A DNA stretch of 64,000 nt from contig CAVOVH010000010.1 in NCBI GenBank assembly GCA_963699805.1, positions 124,001 through 188,000 on the forward strand. Direction: 5' to 3'. The notes under the pieces were generated by a model, which did no database searches, was not told the DNA's origin, and saw only the letters and a program-made list of their open reading frames with translations. This document shows positions 1-6,927 of the stretch, piece by piece. Source of the stretch: JAGTVG01 sp963699805. GTDB lineage: Bacteria > Bacteroidota > Bacteroidia > Cytophagales > Cyclobacteriaceae. Within the stretch, counting starts at the first letter, position 1, and the number at the start of each line of letters is the position of its first letter. The translations under genes were made by a program, and so were the position numbers.

Positions 1-200
1 CTGATTCTTCCCTGAATTTTGAACTGAGGTGCTGGACAGATAATTTCGATGACTGGTTAACAATCATCAGTGATTTACGTGTACGCGTTAACCAGGCACT
101 TAAAGAGGCCGGCATCACCATACCCTTTCCACAAAGAGACGTTCATATATTTAATTCAGGAGACTTTTCTGAAAAGAAGTCCTCGCCAAAGAAGAAATAA
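1..200 (+). CDS. MscS-family mechanosensitive channel, C-terminal fragment (partial)
   Basis: The left edge cuts a gene whose last 65 codons can be read from base 3 to the TAA at 198-200. The translation contains FELRCWTDNFDDW, a helix SDLRVRVNQALKEAGI and the near-invariant tail ITIPFPQRDVHI, then a Lys/Ser-rich end. This is the C-terminal cytoplasmic alpha/beta part of small-conductance mechanosensitive (MscS) channels, which relieve turgor on osmotic downshock. The pore-lining helices lie outside the window. The stop codon is one base before the ATG of the next gene, so the two are probably co-transcribed. Assignment rests on the conserved tail only. Confidence 0.8.
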   Translation, partial: DSSLNFELRCWTDNFDDWLTIISDLRVRVNQALKEAGITIPFPQRDVHIFNSGDFSEKKSSPKKK

Positions 201-201
201 G

Positions 202-978
202 ATGTGTTACAATATCAATTATCTGACAAAGAAAAAAGCGGAATATGCCCGGAGGCTTGGCGGTTTGCTCTCCAAAGAAGCATTCAATAAAACATGGGAT
301 CATGTCCAGGGAAGGGCTCAACCTGTATATTATGAGAACGGATTCAATCACCCGGATATTCCGGTCATTACCAATGAAAATCCTGATCAGATCCACTTAT
401 ATGGGTGGGGATTGATTCCATTCTGGGTGAAGGATCCCAAGCAGGCGGTAGATTTAAGTAAAAAGACATTGAATGCAAGGGGAGAGGACATGTTTCATAA
501 ACCTTCCTTTCGGAATGCAGCCCAGAAAAAAAGGTGCCTCGTGCTTGTTGATGGATTTTTTGAGTATCACTGGTATCGGGGCATTGCTTATCCATATTAC
601 ATTCAGATGAAAAATGGTGATCCGATGTTGCTGGCCGGTCTGTGGGAAACCTGGCATTACAAGGAGGAGGATCTGCTGCGCAATACATGTAGCATTGTAA
701 CAACCCGTGCCAATGACATGATGTCGCATATACATAACCAGCCCAAAGGAAGTGAAGGACCCAGAATGCCGGTAATCATTCCTGAAGGGTTGGAGAAAAA
801 ATGGATAATGAAAATTGATAACCCGCTCGATCAGGAAGAAATTCAGGACCTTATCCAGCCATTTGAGGATTCCCTCCTGGATGCTTATACTGTACCCCGT
901 TTGAAGGGAAAGGAAGGCGTGGGAAATTCTCCCAATGCGATTGTCCGCCATTCCTATTCTGAATGGCCGTCGAAATAA
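202..978 (+). CDS. SOS response-associated peptidase (SRAP / YedK-HMCES family)
   Basis: 258 residues from the ATG at 202. That start is chosen because SRAP proteins need Cys2 exposed after removal of Met1, and the sequence begins MCYN; the frame is open further upstream, but that part overlaps the mscS end. Family function: Cys2 forms a thiazolidine crosslink with abasic sites in single-stranded DNA, shielding them. Other active-site features are visible: NARGED (Asn91 to Asp96), VDGFFEY with Glu121, and an IHN histidine. The usual short link between that His and the RMP motif is lengthened here by about eight residues (QPKGSEGP). Length is normal for the family. It directly follows the channel gene, and the 948-base DnaA-box region lies downstream. 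Confidence 0.93.
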   Translation: MCYNINYLTKKKAEYARRLGGLLSKEAFNKTWDHVQGRAQPVYYENGFNHPDIPVITNENPDQIHLYGWGLIPFWVKDPKQAVDLSKKTLNARGEDMFHKPSFRNAAQKKRCLVLVDGFFEYHWYRGIAYPYYIQMKNGDPMLLAGLWETWHYKEEDLLRNTCSIVTTRANDMMSHIHNQPKGSEGPRMPVIIPEGLEKKWIMKIDNPLDQEEIQDLIQPFEDSLLDAYTVPRLKGKEGVGNSPNAIVRHSYSEWPSK

Positions 979-984
979 GGTGGA

Positions 985-1300
985 TATAAAAAAATTAAGG
1001 CGAGACGCAATCAATTTTACTTGATCTATCCCGCCTTCACTCCGCTGTAACCGTAATTACAACCGAGCGACAAATCTACTTATCCGGCTTAAGACTTCTA
1101 TCTCCGCTCCGAAGAACTTTGATCTCCATCTCGAACTCCTGTCAAGTTATCCACGAGGAACTCTTTTACAGAAATCCACCCATCAAATGGCGACCGTTTT
1201 GTTGCTTTTGTCCGTAGACGAAAACTTTTTGTTGGCCCCCACTGTCAGAACAAACCTTCAAAGATCGAATTGTTGAATCAAAGGTAGGCGCTTTATTTAA
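985..1300 (-). ncRNA. Candidate structured RNA, copy 1 of a tandem pair
   Basis: On the minus strand this unit begins after a promoter-like TTG, a 19-base gap and TTATTTTG (about 1306-1336). It ends in a hairpin at 997-1037 (GGCGGGA...TCTCGCC, with inner ATCAA/TTGAT pairing) followed by a T-rich tract. The neighbouring unit at 1379-1681 repeats the same plan with only partial sequence identity, and that is the main argument for selection. Expected transcript is about 310 nt. I do not recognise an RNA family. The region also carries DnaA boxes, so the hairpins could be origin architecture rather than transcript ends. Confidence 0.35.
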
Positions 1301-1378
1301 TACTCCAAAATAATAACGCAAAAAGAAATCCACAACTTATCCACCTGGTTATTAACATTCTCGCAAATAAAAACAGGC

Positions 1379-1681
1379 AAAAAAAAAGGCGAGAAAACAT
1401 CAATTTGACTTGATGGCTTCCCGCCTTCGCTAAACAATGATCGTAACCACTGCTTAACCTCAAACTATCTTTTCAGGTTAAATGTGAACGATTATTTCCG
1501 GGGAATTTCATTCAACATTCTGATCTTGAAACCAGCTTCGAAAAGCCAGGTTCAGGATCGATCCTGCATCCGGAGCTTTTTGTTTCCATCCTCCATAGAG
1601 GATAAAATTTTGTTAACTCATCGGCTTCAGATCAACCTTTCAAAGAACTATTTGATGTTGCTAAGATAGAGCTGGATTTGA
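1379..1681 (-). ncRNA. Candidate structured RNA, copy 2 of a tandem pair
   Basis: This is a diverged second copy of the unit at 985-1300, about 385 bases away. Matching blocks include AAGGCGAGA...ATCAATTTGACTTGAT...CCCGCCTT (1386-1427), the stretch around 1620-1670 that aligns with 1245-1290, and AATACTGC...GCACAACTTTTCCACTT (1681-1727). Reading the minus strand, a TTG, 19-base spacer and TTTTTTTG precede the unit. It ends in a GC-rich hairpin followed by eight Ts, a good intrinsic-terminator shape. A small internal hairpin (ATCCTC-TAT-GGAGGAT) has an imperfect counterpart in copy 1. Function is unknown. Confidence 0.38.
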
Positions 1682-1926
1682 ATACTGCAAAAAAAATATC
1701 CGAAAAGAATTGCACAACTTTTCCACTTGATTTTAGACAGGCAATGCACATTAAAAGCGCCATTTTTGAGATGTTATTCACAAGTTATTCACATATTTTC
1801 ATTTTGTTGCTTATATTCACCCTGATTAAAATCAAATTTTTTGATTACTTCTAATTTGAGTAATTTATTTATATCTTAAATGCTAATCTGAATTGAACAA
1901 TTGATCATTTAAATAATTTTAATATT

Positions 1927-2787
1927 ATGGCAAGAATATTAGTTCCCACCGACTTTTCAAAACAAGCTGATTATGCCCTGGATCTGGCACACCAACTCGC
2001 ATTGGAGTTGAATGCTGAAATTGAATTGTTACATGTATTGGATGTTCCGGAAGGTGAAAGATTTGCTGGAATGGAGAATATCAGCTTTACCGGTGAGTCC
2101 TCGGGAAATGCCGGCATGGATGATATCTATTTTTATAAACTCGTGGAAAAAACAAGAGAAAGACTGGGAAATGTGATGGGGCGGCCTGAACTTCAGGGAA
2201 TTACCATGTTTGATAAGATACAGACGGGTTCGATATATCGACAGATCTCTGAAGAAACAGCAGAAGGTCATGTGGATCTGATCGTTATGGGAACCACCGG
2301 AACAAGTAACTGGGAGGAAGATCTGGTAGGGTCCAACGCTGAAAAAGTAGTACGTAGGTCAAGCTGTCCGGTATTGACAGTCCGTAATCAAGTGAAACTT
2401 ACCCAAATAAAGAATATTGCCTTTGCTTCAGATTTTAATGATGATCATGAAATCCTGGTGGATCTTGTCAAAAAGGTTGTTAATATGATCGGGGCTAAAT
2501 TACACCTAGTAAAGATCAATACACCGTCTCATTTTGAAAATGACAAAATAAATTATTCGGCAATAAAGAATTATGCCCAAAAAAATAAGATTGAAGATTA
2601 TGATCCTCACGTTTATAATTTTGAGGACGAAGAAGATGGGATCATAAGCTTCACAGAACAATTCGGAATGGATATGATCATCATGGCGACCAAAGGACGG
2701 CGTGGATTTGCACGACTACTGGAAGGCAGTATCGCTGAAGATATAGTAAACTATGCAAAATTACCTGTCCTCACCTACCATATTTAA
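1927..2787 (+). CDS. Universal stress protein, tandem UspA domains
   Basis: 286 residues with two Usp domains, roughly 1-155 and 160-286. Each starts with a beta-strand/Asp segment (ILVPTDFS; NIAFASDFND). The ATP-binding signature G-x2-G-x9-G-S/T is visible as MGTTGTSNWEEDLVGSNAEK at about 121-140. In the second half a comparable MATKGRRGFARLLEGSIAED lies near the end. Members are soluble cytoplasmic proteins that bind ATP and help cells survive stress or growth arrest. The ATG at 1927 is preceded by an AT-rich leader with no Shine-Dalgarno. It is transcribed away from the candidate origin and converges with the HdeD-like gene. Confidence 0.93.
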   Translation: MARILVPTDFSKQADYALDLAHQLALELNAEIELLHVLDVPEGERFAGMENISFTGESSGNAGMDDIYFYKLVEKTRERLGNVMGRPELQGITMFDKIQTGSIYRQISEETAEGHVDLIVMGTTGTSNWEEDLVGSNAEKVVRRSSCPVLTVRNQVKLTQIKNIAFASDFNDDHEILVDLVKKVVNMIGAKLHLVKINTPSHFENDKINYSAIKNYAQKNKIEDYDPHVYNFEDEEDGIISFTEQFGMDMIIMATKGRRGFARLLEGSIAEDIVNYAKLPVLTYHI

Positions 2788-2840
2788 AATTGAGGAACCG
2801 TACACGATTTTAGATCAGGATTGTAAATGAAATACGGGAA

Positions 2841-3440
2841 TTAAAAATATGACAATTCCTGGTTTCCCTCTTCCCCTTCTTTCTGCGGAATATCAATTTG
2901 TATGTCCGTCAGGAGTTTTCGAATGTGACAGGAACTTACGACCATAAATCCAATCAAGATCCCCGATTGTAAACCAATCATTACGATTCGCGTTACAAAA
3001 CTGTTAAAGGGAATACTGAATAGGAATGATGCAAATACAATGGCCAGTAATCCATTGAATATTAAAAATCCCCAATGATTGAAAAGGCTGTTTAATCTGT
3101 ATTTATTGGCAATCTGGAGAATTCCGATAAATGATATCCAGATCGTGATCAGAACGATAAACATCACTGCTGTCAATTCATGGAATGACAGAACAATAGT
3201 CCCGATCACAATATCGAGAAATCCTTCCGTCAGAATCCAGGCCCGGTCTTTCCGGAGTTTTTGAAGAATGGAAGAAATGATCATCGAAATGCCACTGAAT
3301 AATAACAGGATTCCTGCAATGGTAACGATCAGCGATAAAGAAGTAACTGTTATCCAGGTGGCTAGCATCGCAAAGCTCAACGTAAGAATTCCCTTGATTG
3401 TTAATATCCACCAGTTTTTTAAATTGTATGCACTCATCAT
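2841..3440 (-). CDS. HdeD-like DUF308 membrane protein
   Basis: 199 residues and very hydrophobic, with about six predicted transmembrane helices in three pairs and short basic loops (e.g. QKLRKDRAW). This is the DUF308/HdeD layout; in enterobacteria HdeD is linked to acid resistance, while the molecular role in Bacteroidota is unknown. A hydrophilic acidic tail (PQKEGEEGNQELSYF) closes the protein. Two adjacent ATGs could serve as start. The gene converges with the universal stress protein gene, which supports a stress theme but proves nothing. Confidence 0.8.
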   Translation of the reverse strand: MMSAYNLKNWWILTIKGILTLSFAMLATWITVTSLSLIVTIAGILLLFSGISMIISSILQKLRKDRAWILTEGFLDIVIGTIVLSFHELTAVMFIVLITIWISFIGILQIANKYRLNSLFNHWGFLIFNGLLAIVFASFLFSIPFNSFVTRIVMIGLQSGILIGFMVVSSCHIRKLLTDIQIDIPQKEGEEGNQELSYF

Positions 3441-3667
3441 TGTAAGAATTGATTTAAAAATCAGAAAGTAAACTAAAAATTAAAAAATAGTTTCCTATTA
3501 CTTATACGGTTCTCATACAATTCAGGATAACATAAAAAGGAATAAATTTTAAGAAGAATTTTTGAAGGTTCGAAATGACGTTATTTTTACCGGGAATGGT
3601 CACGTTATCATCCTCTTTGATTGAGGATCACATGTTTCTTAAAGATAAACAATTCAAGTAAATTTGA

Positions 3668-4150
3668 TCAGGAAACGGTCAGTGAATCCAGTAATTTTTC
3701 AGCATTTTTAATGCTTTCATTCACATGACGCTTCACTGTTTTAATTTCTTCGAGTGACCTGATCAGGGATTCTTTCAAATCTCCTGGATCTGGTAATGGT
3801 TCGCCTGACACTTCTTCCGAATTTCCACCGGGACTGTATTCCGGGATCCGTGGTATATTTCTCATCCAATTCATCATTTGATCATATGCAATTTCCAGGT
3901 TATTCAATGCTGAGTCTACCTGATTGATTACGTTTTCATCCGTCACATTTTCCTTTTGTATTTTAAGGATTTTCTGTAATTCCATGATTTTTCCCATTTT
4001 GGGCATTACCTCATCATGAATTTCAATGGCCTCACCATAGATGTCCCGTGAATCTTTATAAGGATCATCTGAATTCTTTTGCTGTTGACATCCAAAAATC
4101 ACTCCACCCAGAAACAGGATAGTTAATACATAATTCGTAATTGATTCCAT
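3668..4150 (-). CDS. Small helical lipoprotein
   Basis: 160 residues starting with a signal peptide and a lipobox ending FGC (Cys21), followed by QQQKNSDDPYKDSRD. The mature part is mostly charged helix (IEIHDEVMPKMGKIMELQKIL and similar), with a Pro/Gly/Glu-rich insert before a final helix. Similar Bacteroidota proteins are often labelled 'viral A-type inclusion protein', a name without functional content. It lies 16 bases downstream of the DUF192 gene on the same strand, so it is probably in the yjbQ-DUF192 operon. Function not recognised. Confidence 0.7.
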   Translation of the reverse strand: MESITNYVLTILFLGGVIFGCQQQKNSDDPYKDSRDIYGEAIEIHDEVMPKMGKIMELQKILKIQKENVTDENVINQVDSALNNLEIAYDQMMNWMRNIPRIPEYSPGGNSEEVSGEPLPDPGDLKESLIRSLEEIKTVKRHVNESIKNAEKLLDSLTVS

Positions 4151-4166
4151 ATTCTTAAAATTAAAT

Positions 4167-4685
4167 TCATTTCATTACATCGTATCTGATAAAATCCAGC
4201 TTTTTTATCTGATGAGCATCACAATATCCTGCATTTACTTCTACCACATATTTTGCCGGGTTTATACTGAGTATGGGCTCCTTTGAAAATGGTACGGTAT
4301 GTTTCGCAATATGAATAATCCTTAATTCCCTGCTCACAAATATAATGTCCAGTGATAATTCGGTATTTTTCATCCAGAATATTTGCTCTTCTTCTTCGGT
4401 AAAAATAAAGAACATCCCCTGGTTTGGGCCCAGGTGACTGCGAAACATCAGCCCCTGCATGATGTCTTTTTGGTTGTCGACAATTTCAATATCCACCACG
4501 GAAAGTGTGTCTTCTTTCAGATCGTTTAGGAAATATATTTTTCCTTCGTGCTGAAAGGTGGGCTCGTTTCGATGTTTATTAACCCGAAATTCCGGTTTTT
4601 CAGGATTTCTCCTGAAAAAGATTAATCCCAATCCAACCAGGAGGAATATGATAAACAGGATAAGATAGCGGACAGGAAATTTCAA
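4167..4685 (-). CDS. DUF192 domain protein, membrane-anchored, TTG start
   Basis: 172 residues. An N-terminal hydrophobic segment (YLILFIIFLLVGLGLIFF) anchors the protein or acts as a signal. DUF192 follows, with its recognisable pieces QGLMFRS, GMFFIF, FWMKNTELSLDIIFVS and a closing VVEVNAG. The frame has no suitable ATG; the TTG at 4685 lies two bases after the yjbQ stop codon and keeps the anchor, so translational coupling is likely. DUF192 proteins form a small beta-barrel of unknown biochemical role. Same operon as yjbQ and the downstream lipoprotein. Confidence 0.85.
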   Translation of the reverse strand: MKFPVRYLILFIIFLLVGLGLIFFRRNPEKPEFRVNKHRNEPTFQHEGKIYFLNDLKEDTLSVVDIEIVDNQKDIMQGLMFRSHLGPNQGMFFIFTEEEEQIFWMKNTELSLDIIFVSRELRIIHIAKHTVPFSKEPILSINPAKYVVEVNAGYCDAHQIKKLDFIRYDVMK

Positions 4686-4687
4686 AA

Positions 4688-5113
4688 TTATTTATTTCCG
4701 ATCATTTGAATGACCACTTTTCTTGACCGGGGCCTGGTATCAAAATCAAAATACGCGATCTGTTGCCAGGTTCCCAGCAATAATTTTCCCTCCTTGAAAG
4801 GTATGGTGAGAGAACTGCCTGTTAATGTGGATCGTAAATGGGAAGCTCCATTGTCATCTCCCCAGGTCATATTGTGTTGATAATGGTGTCCATAAGGTGC
4901 AAATTTGTCAAACATGGACGAGACATCCTGGTGGACCAGCCCAGGTTCATACTCAATGGTGCTTAAGCCAGCAGTGGAACCTATGGAAAATATGATTACA
5001 TGCCCTTCTGTAAAACACGCTTCCTCGAGGGCTCGGGTCACTTTTGGTGTAATATCAATAATATCCGTTTTTCCCTTCGTACTGAATTCAATCTGTATTG
5101 TTTCTATATCCAT
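4688..5113 (-). CDS. YjbQ / UPF0047 family protein
   Basis: 141 residues, the full length of the YjbQ family. Family motifs visible are the ITPKVTRALEE helix, SIGSTAGLSTIEYEPGL, a His-rich stretch (PYGHHYQHN), the NGASHLRSTLTGSSLTIPF block and LGTWQQIAYFDFD near the end. The family is annotated as having secondary thiamine-phosphate synthase activity; its physiological job is unclear. The ATG at 5113 fits the family N-terminus. It is the first gene of a three-gene minus-strand operon. Confidence 0.92.
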   Translation of the reverse strand: MDIETIQIEFSTKGKTDIIDITPKVTRALEEACFTEGHVIIFSIGSTAGLSTIEYEPGLVHQDVSSMFDKFAPYGHHYQHNMTWGDDNGASHLRSTLTGSSLTIPFKEGKLLLGTWQQIAYFDFDTRPRSRKVVIQMIGNK

Positions 5114-5228
5114 TTCAGATTCAGTTTTTGTTATCCATGAAGGTATAAAATCATCAATAAAACTATTGCATTAAACCCTATTATTTTATTATATTGGTAA
5201 CCTGTTTAGATCAATTTTATTACCAGCT

Positions 5229-5594
5229 ATGAAAAAATTATGTTTAGACTGTGGATCAATCCTCAGGGGAAGGTCCGATAAGAAATTCTGTTCCGATTAC
5301 TGTCGCAACAACTATCATAACCGGCAGAATCAATCCACCAATAATTACATGCGGAGAATTAATTATGCACTCCGGAAAAATCGCCGCATCCTGGAAAGAC
5401 TAAAGCAGTATGGTCTGGGAAAAGTTGAAAAGAATACCCTAGCCAGGGAGGGATTTGATTTTGAATATGTCACGAGTGTGGTTCGAAATGGGAAAGGTCC
5501 CATTCTTTATTTCTGTTATGACCATGGATACCATGACCTGGGCGATGATGTTGTCGAATTGGTTATGAAGCAGGACAAGCTTTGGCTTGTTTGA
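5229..5594 (+). CDS. Zn-ribbon protein, conserved Bacteroidota type
   Basis: 121 residues. The N-terminus carries a probable zinc ribbon, CLDCGSILRGRSDKKFCSDYC (Cys5, Cys8, Cys21, Cys25), followed by an Asn/Gln-rich linker, a basic helical part (YALRKNRRILERLKQYGLG) and a small beta-rich C-terminal half ending in KLWLV. The Cys-pair spacing and KKFCSDxCR motif resemble Zn-ribbon leaders found in many small Bacteroidota proteins. No catalytic residues are evident; nucleic-acid or protein binding is a guess. It stands alone between an operon and a convergent TPR gene. Confidence 0.72.
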   Translation: MKKLCLDCGSILRGRSDKKFCSDYCRNNYHNRQNQSTNNYMRRINYALRKNRRILERLKQYGLGKVEKNTLAREGFDFEYVTSVVRNGKGPILYFCYDHGYHDLGDDVVELVMKQDKLWLV

Positions 5595-5605
5595 ATTTGG
5601 AATAG

Positions 5606-6862
5606 CTATTGTTTATTTGCCGGGCAGTTTTTATTCAGAAAAGAACCTGCCAGATCCATTTTCAGATGAAGGGCTTGTTTCATGTCTTTACAGGCTTTAT
5701 TAGGATCACTTTTCTGAAAATATGACAGACCCCGGTTATAATAATAGGTACCATTTCCGGGATCCAGCTGGATTGATATGGTATAGGCTTCAATAGCATT
5801 GCTGAATTTTTCCTGTTTATAATATACATTTCCAAGATTATACCAGACTTTGGGATCGGATGGATTCAAACTGGTTGCTTCATGATAATCTTTCAGGGCC
5901 TCTTGCATATTATTCATTTTCTCATAGCACATCCCCCTGTTCAGATAATTGGTATGATTTTTCTGATCCAGGTTGATGGCCGAATCATAATCAATTTTCG
6001 CAAGATCATAATCTCCATGCTGAAAGTAATAAAAGGCCCTGTTGGCATATGCAAAGGGTAACCGGGGATTCCTCTGTATAATTTCATTGATCCGATCCAA
6101 TGATTCAATCATATCCTGTGGCTCAAGCAGGTTATAATTGTATCTGGCCAGTGCATTTTGGGGATTTATATCCAAGGCTGTCTGAAAATCATTCCTCGCT
6201 GAATCCGTTTTGCCCGATTCCATATAGACCAGGCCGCGGTTCACATAAAGGTTGTCCTGTCCGCGACTTAACCGGATCGCTTCTGTATAATGATAGATAG
6301 ACAGCTCCTGCTGTTTTAAATCTGCATAACACTGACCCAGTAGACGGTGTATATCTGATTCCCGCGTTGACATGGTGAGTAATTGATCGAAGCCAGTATC
6401 AATGTCATTCTCACCAAATTTAATTCCCCTGAAATAGATCACTTGTGTTTCTCCTTCAGGGAGTTCAAGTAAATGGTTTAAATCTTCGATGGCCTGTTTA
6501 CATTTTCCGATACGACGATAGACTATGACTCTGCTGAATAGACCTTCTGAAAAATCTGGTTTTAATGCAAGAGATACATTGTAATTTAACAGGGCCTTCT
6601 CAAGATTTCCGGTTTTTTCATAACTGGAACCCAGGAAAAAATAGGTCAAATAATTTTTCGGATCCAGGCTTGCGGAAGTTTCTAAATTTTCGATGGCTTT
6701 AAGAAGTTGGTCTTTTTCAAAAAGACGAAGACCTTTTTCGTAATATTCATCAGCCAATCTGTTTCGACGGTGCCGGTTTATGGTTTCTAATTCCTGGCTC
6801 ATTGACTGCTGAAACAGGAAAATTAAAATGAAAGAAATGAAAAATGATTTGTTTTTTACCAT
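5606..6862 (-). CDS. Exported tetratricopeptide-repeat protein
   Basis: 418 residues from the ATG at 6862, chosen because it opens directly into a signal peptide (MVKNKSFFISFILIFLFQQS). The frame is open 45 codons further but that part is not signal-like and runs into the neighbour's upstream region. About ten TPR units follow, with the usual pattern of Ala/Gly at helix turns and Pro near the end (e.g. LDPKNYLTYFFLGSSYEK, LNPSDPKVWYNLGNVYYK). TPR arrays are protein-binding scaffolds; this one would sit in the periplasm. It is divergent from the DUF5686 gene with only 65 bases between starts, so the promoters must overlap. Confidence 0.85.
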   Translation of the reverse strand: MVKNKSFFISFILIFLFQQSMSQELETINRHRRNRLADEYYEKGLRLFEKDQLLKAIENLETSASLDPKNYLTYFFLGSSYEKTGNLEKALLNYNVSLALKPDFSEGLFSRVIVYRRIGKCKQAIEDLNHLLELPEGETQVIYFRGIKFGENDIDTGFDQLLTMSTRESDIHRLLGQCYADLKQQELSIYHYTEAIRLSRGQDNLYVNRGLVYMESGKTDSARNDFQTALDINPQNALARYNYNLLEPQDMIESLDRINEIIQRNPRLPFAYANRAFYYFQHGDYDLAKIDYDSAINLDQKNHTNYLNRGMCYEKMNNMQEALKDYHEATSLNPSDPKVWYNLGNVYYKQEKFSNAIEAYTISIQLDPGNGTYYYNRGLSYFQKSDPNKACKDMKQALHLKMDLAGSFLNKNCPANKQ

Positions 6863-6927
6863 GATTTTACGACAAACCTGGTGCAGATTCTGTTTATTTT
6901 CACGTATTGAATCGATTTTTGGTTTTA

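Larger units (their letters stand above)
979..1926. other. Long gene-free region with DnaA-box doublets: candidate oriC
   Basis: No credible protein gene lies in these 948 bases. On the plus strand there are DnaA-box-like 9-mers arranged as doublets separated by two bases. These are TTATTCACA-AG-TTATTCACA (1774-1793), AATTGCACA-AC-TTTTCCACT (1708-1727) and AAATCCACA-AC-TTATCCACC (1326-1345), plus a half-matching pair ending TTATCCACG (1147-1155). TTATTCACA and TTATCCAC fit the bacterial consensus TTATNCACA. All point the same way with 11-base phasing, and 1800-1926 is extremely AT-rich, as expected of an unwinding element. Bacteroidota origins are often not next to dnaA. GC-skew reversal was not computed, and the same region also shows features of tandem RNA genes. 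Confidence 0.5.

Noticed and set aside
1484..1669. Open frame of 61 codons inside the candidate oriC
   Set aside because: No domain, no signal, biased composition, and it lies within the tandem units where the sequence is better explained by structure and DnaA boxes.
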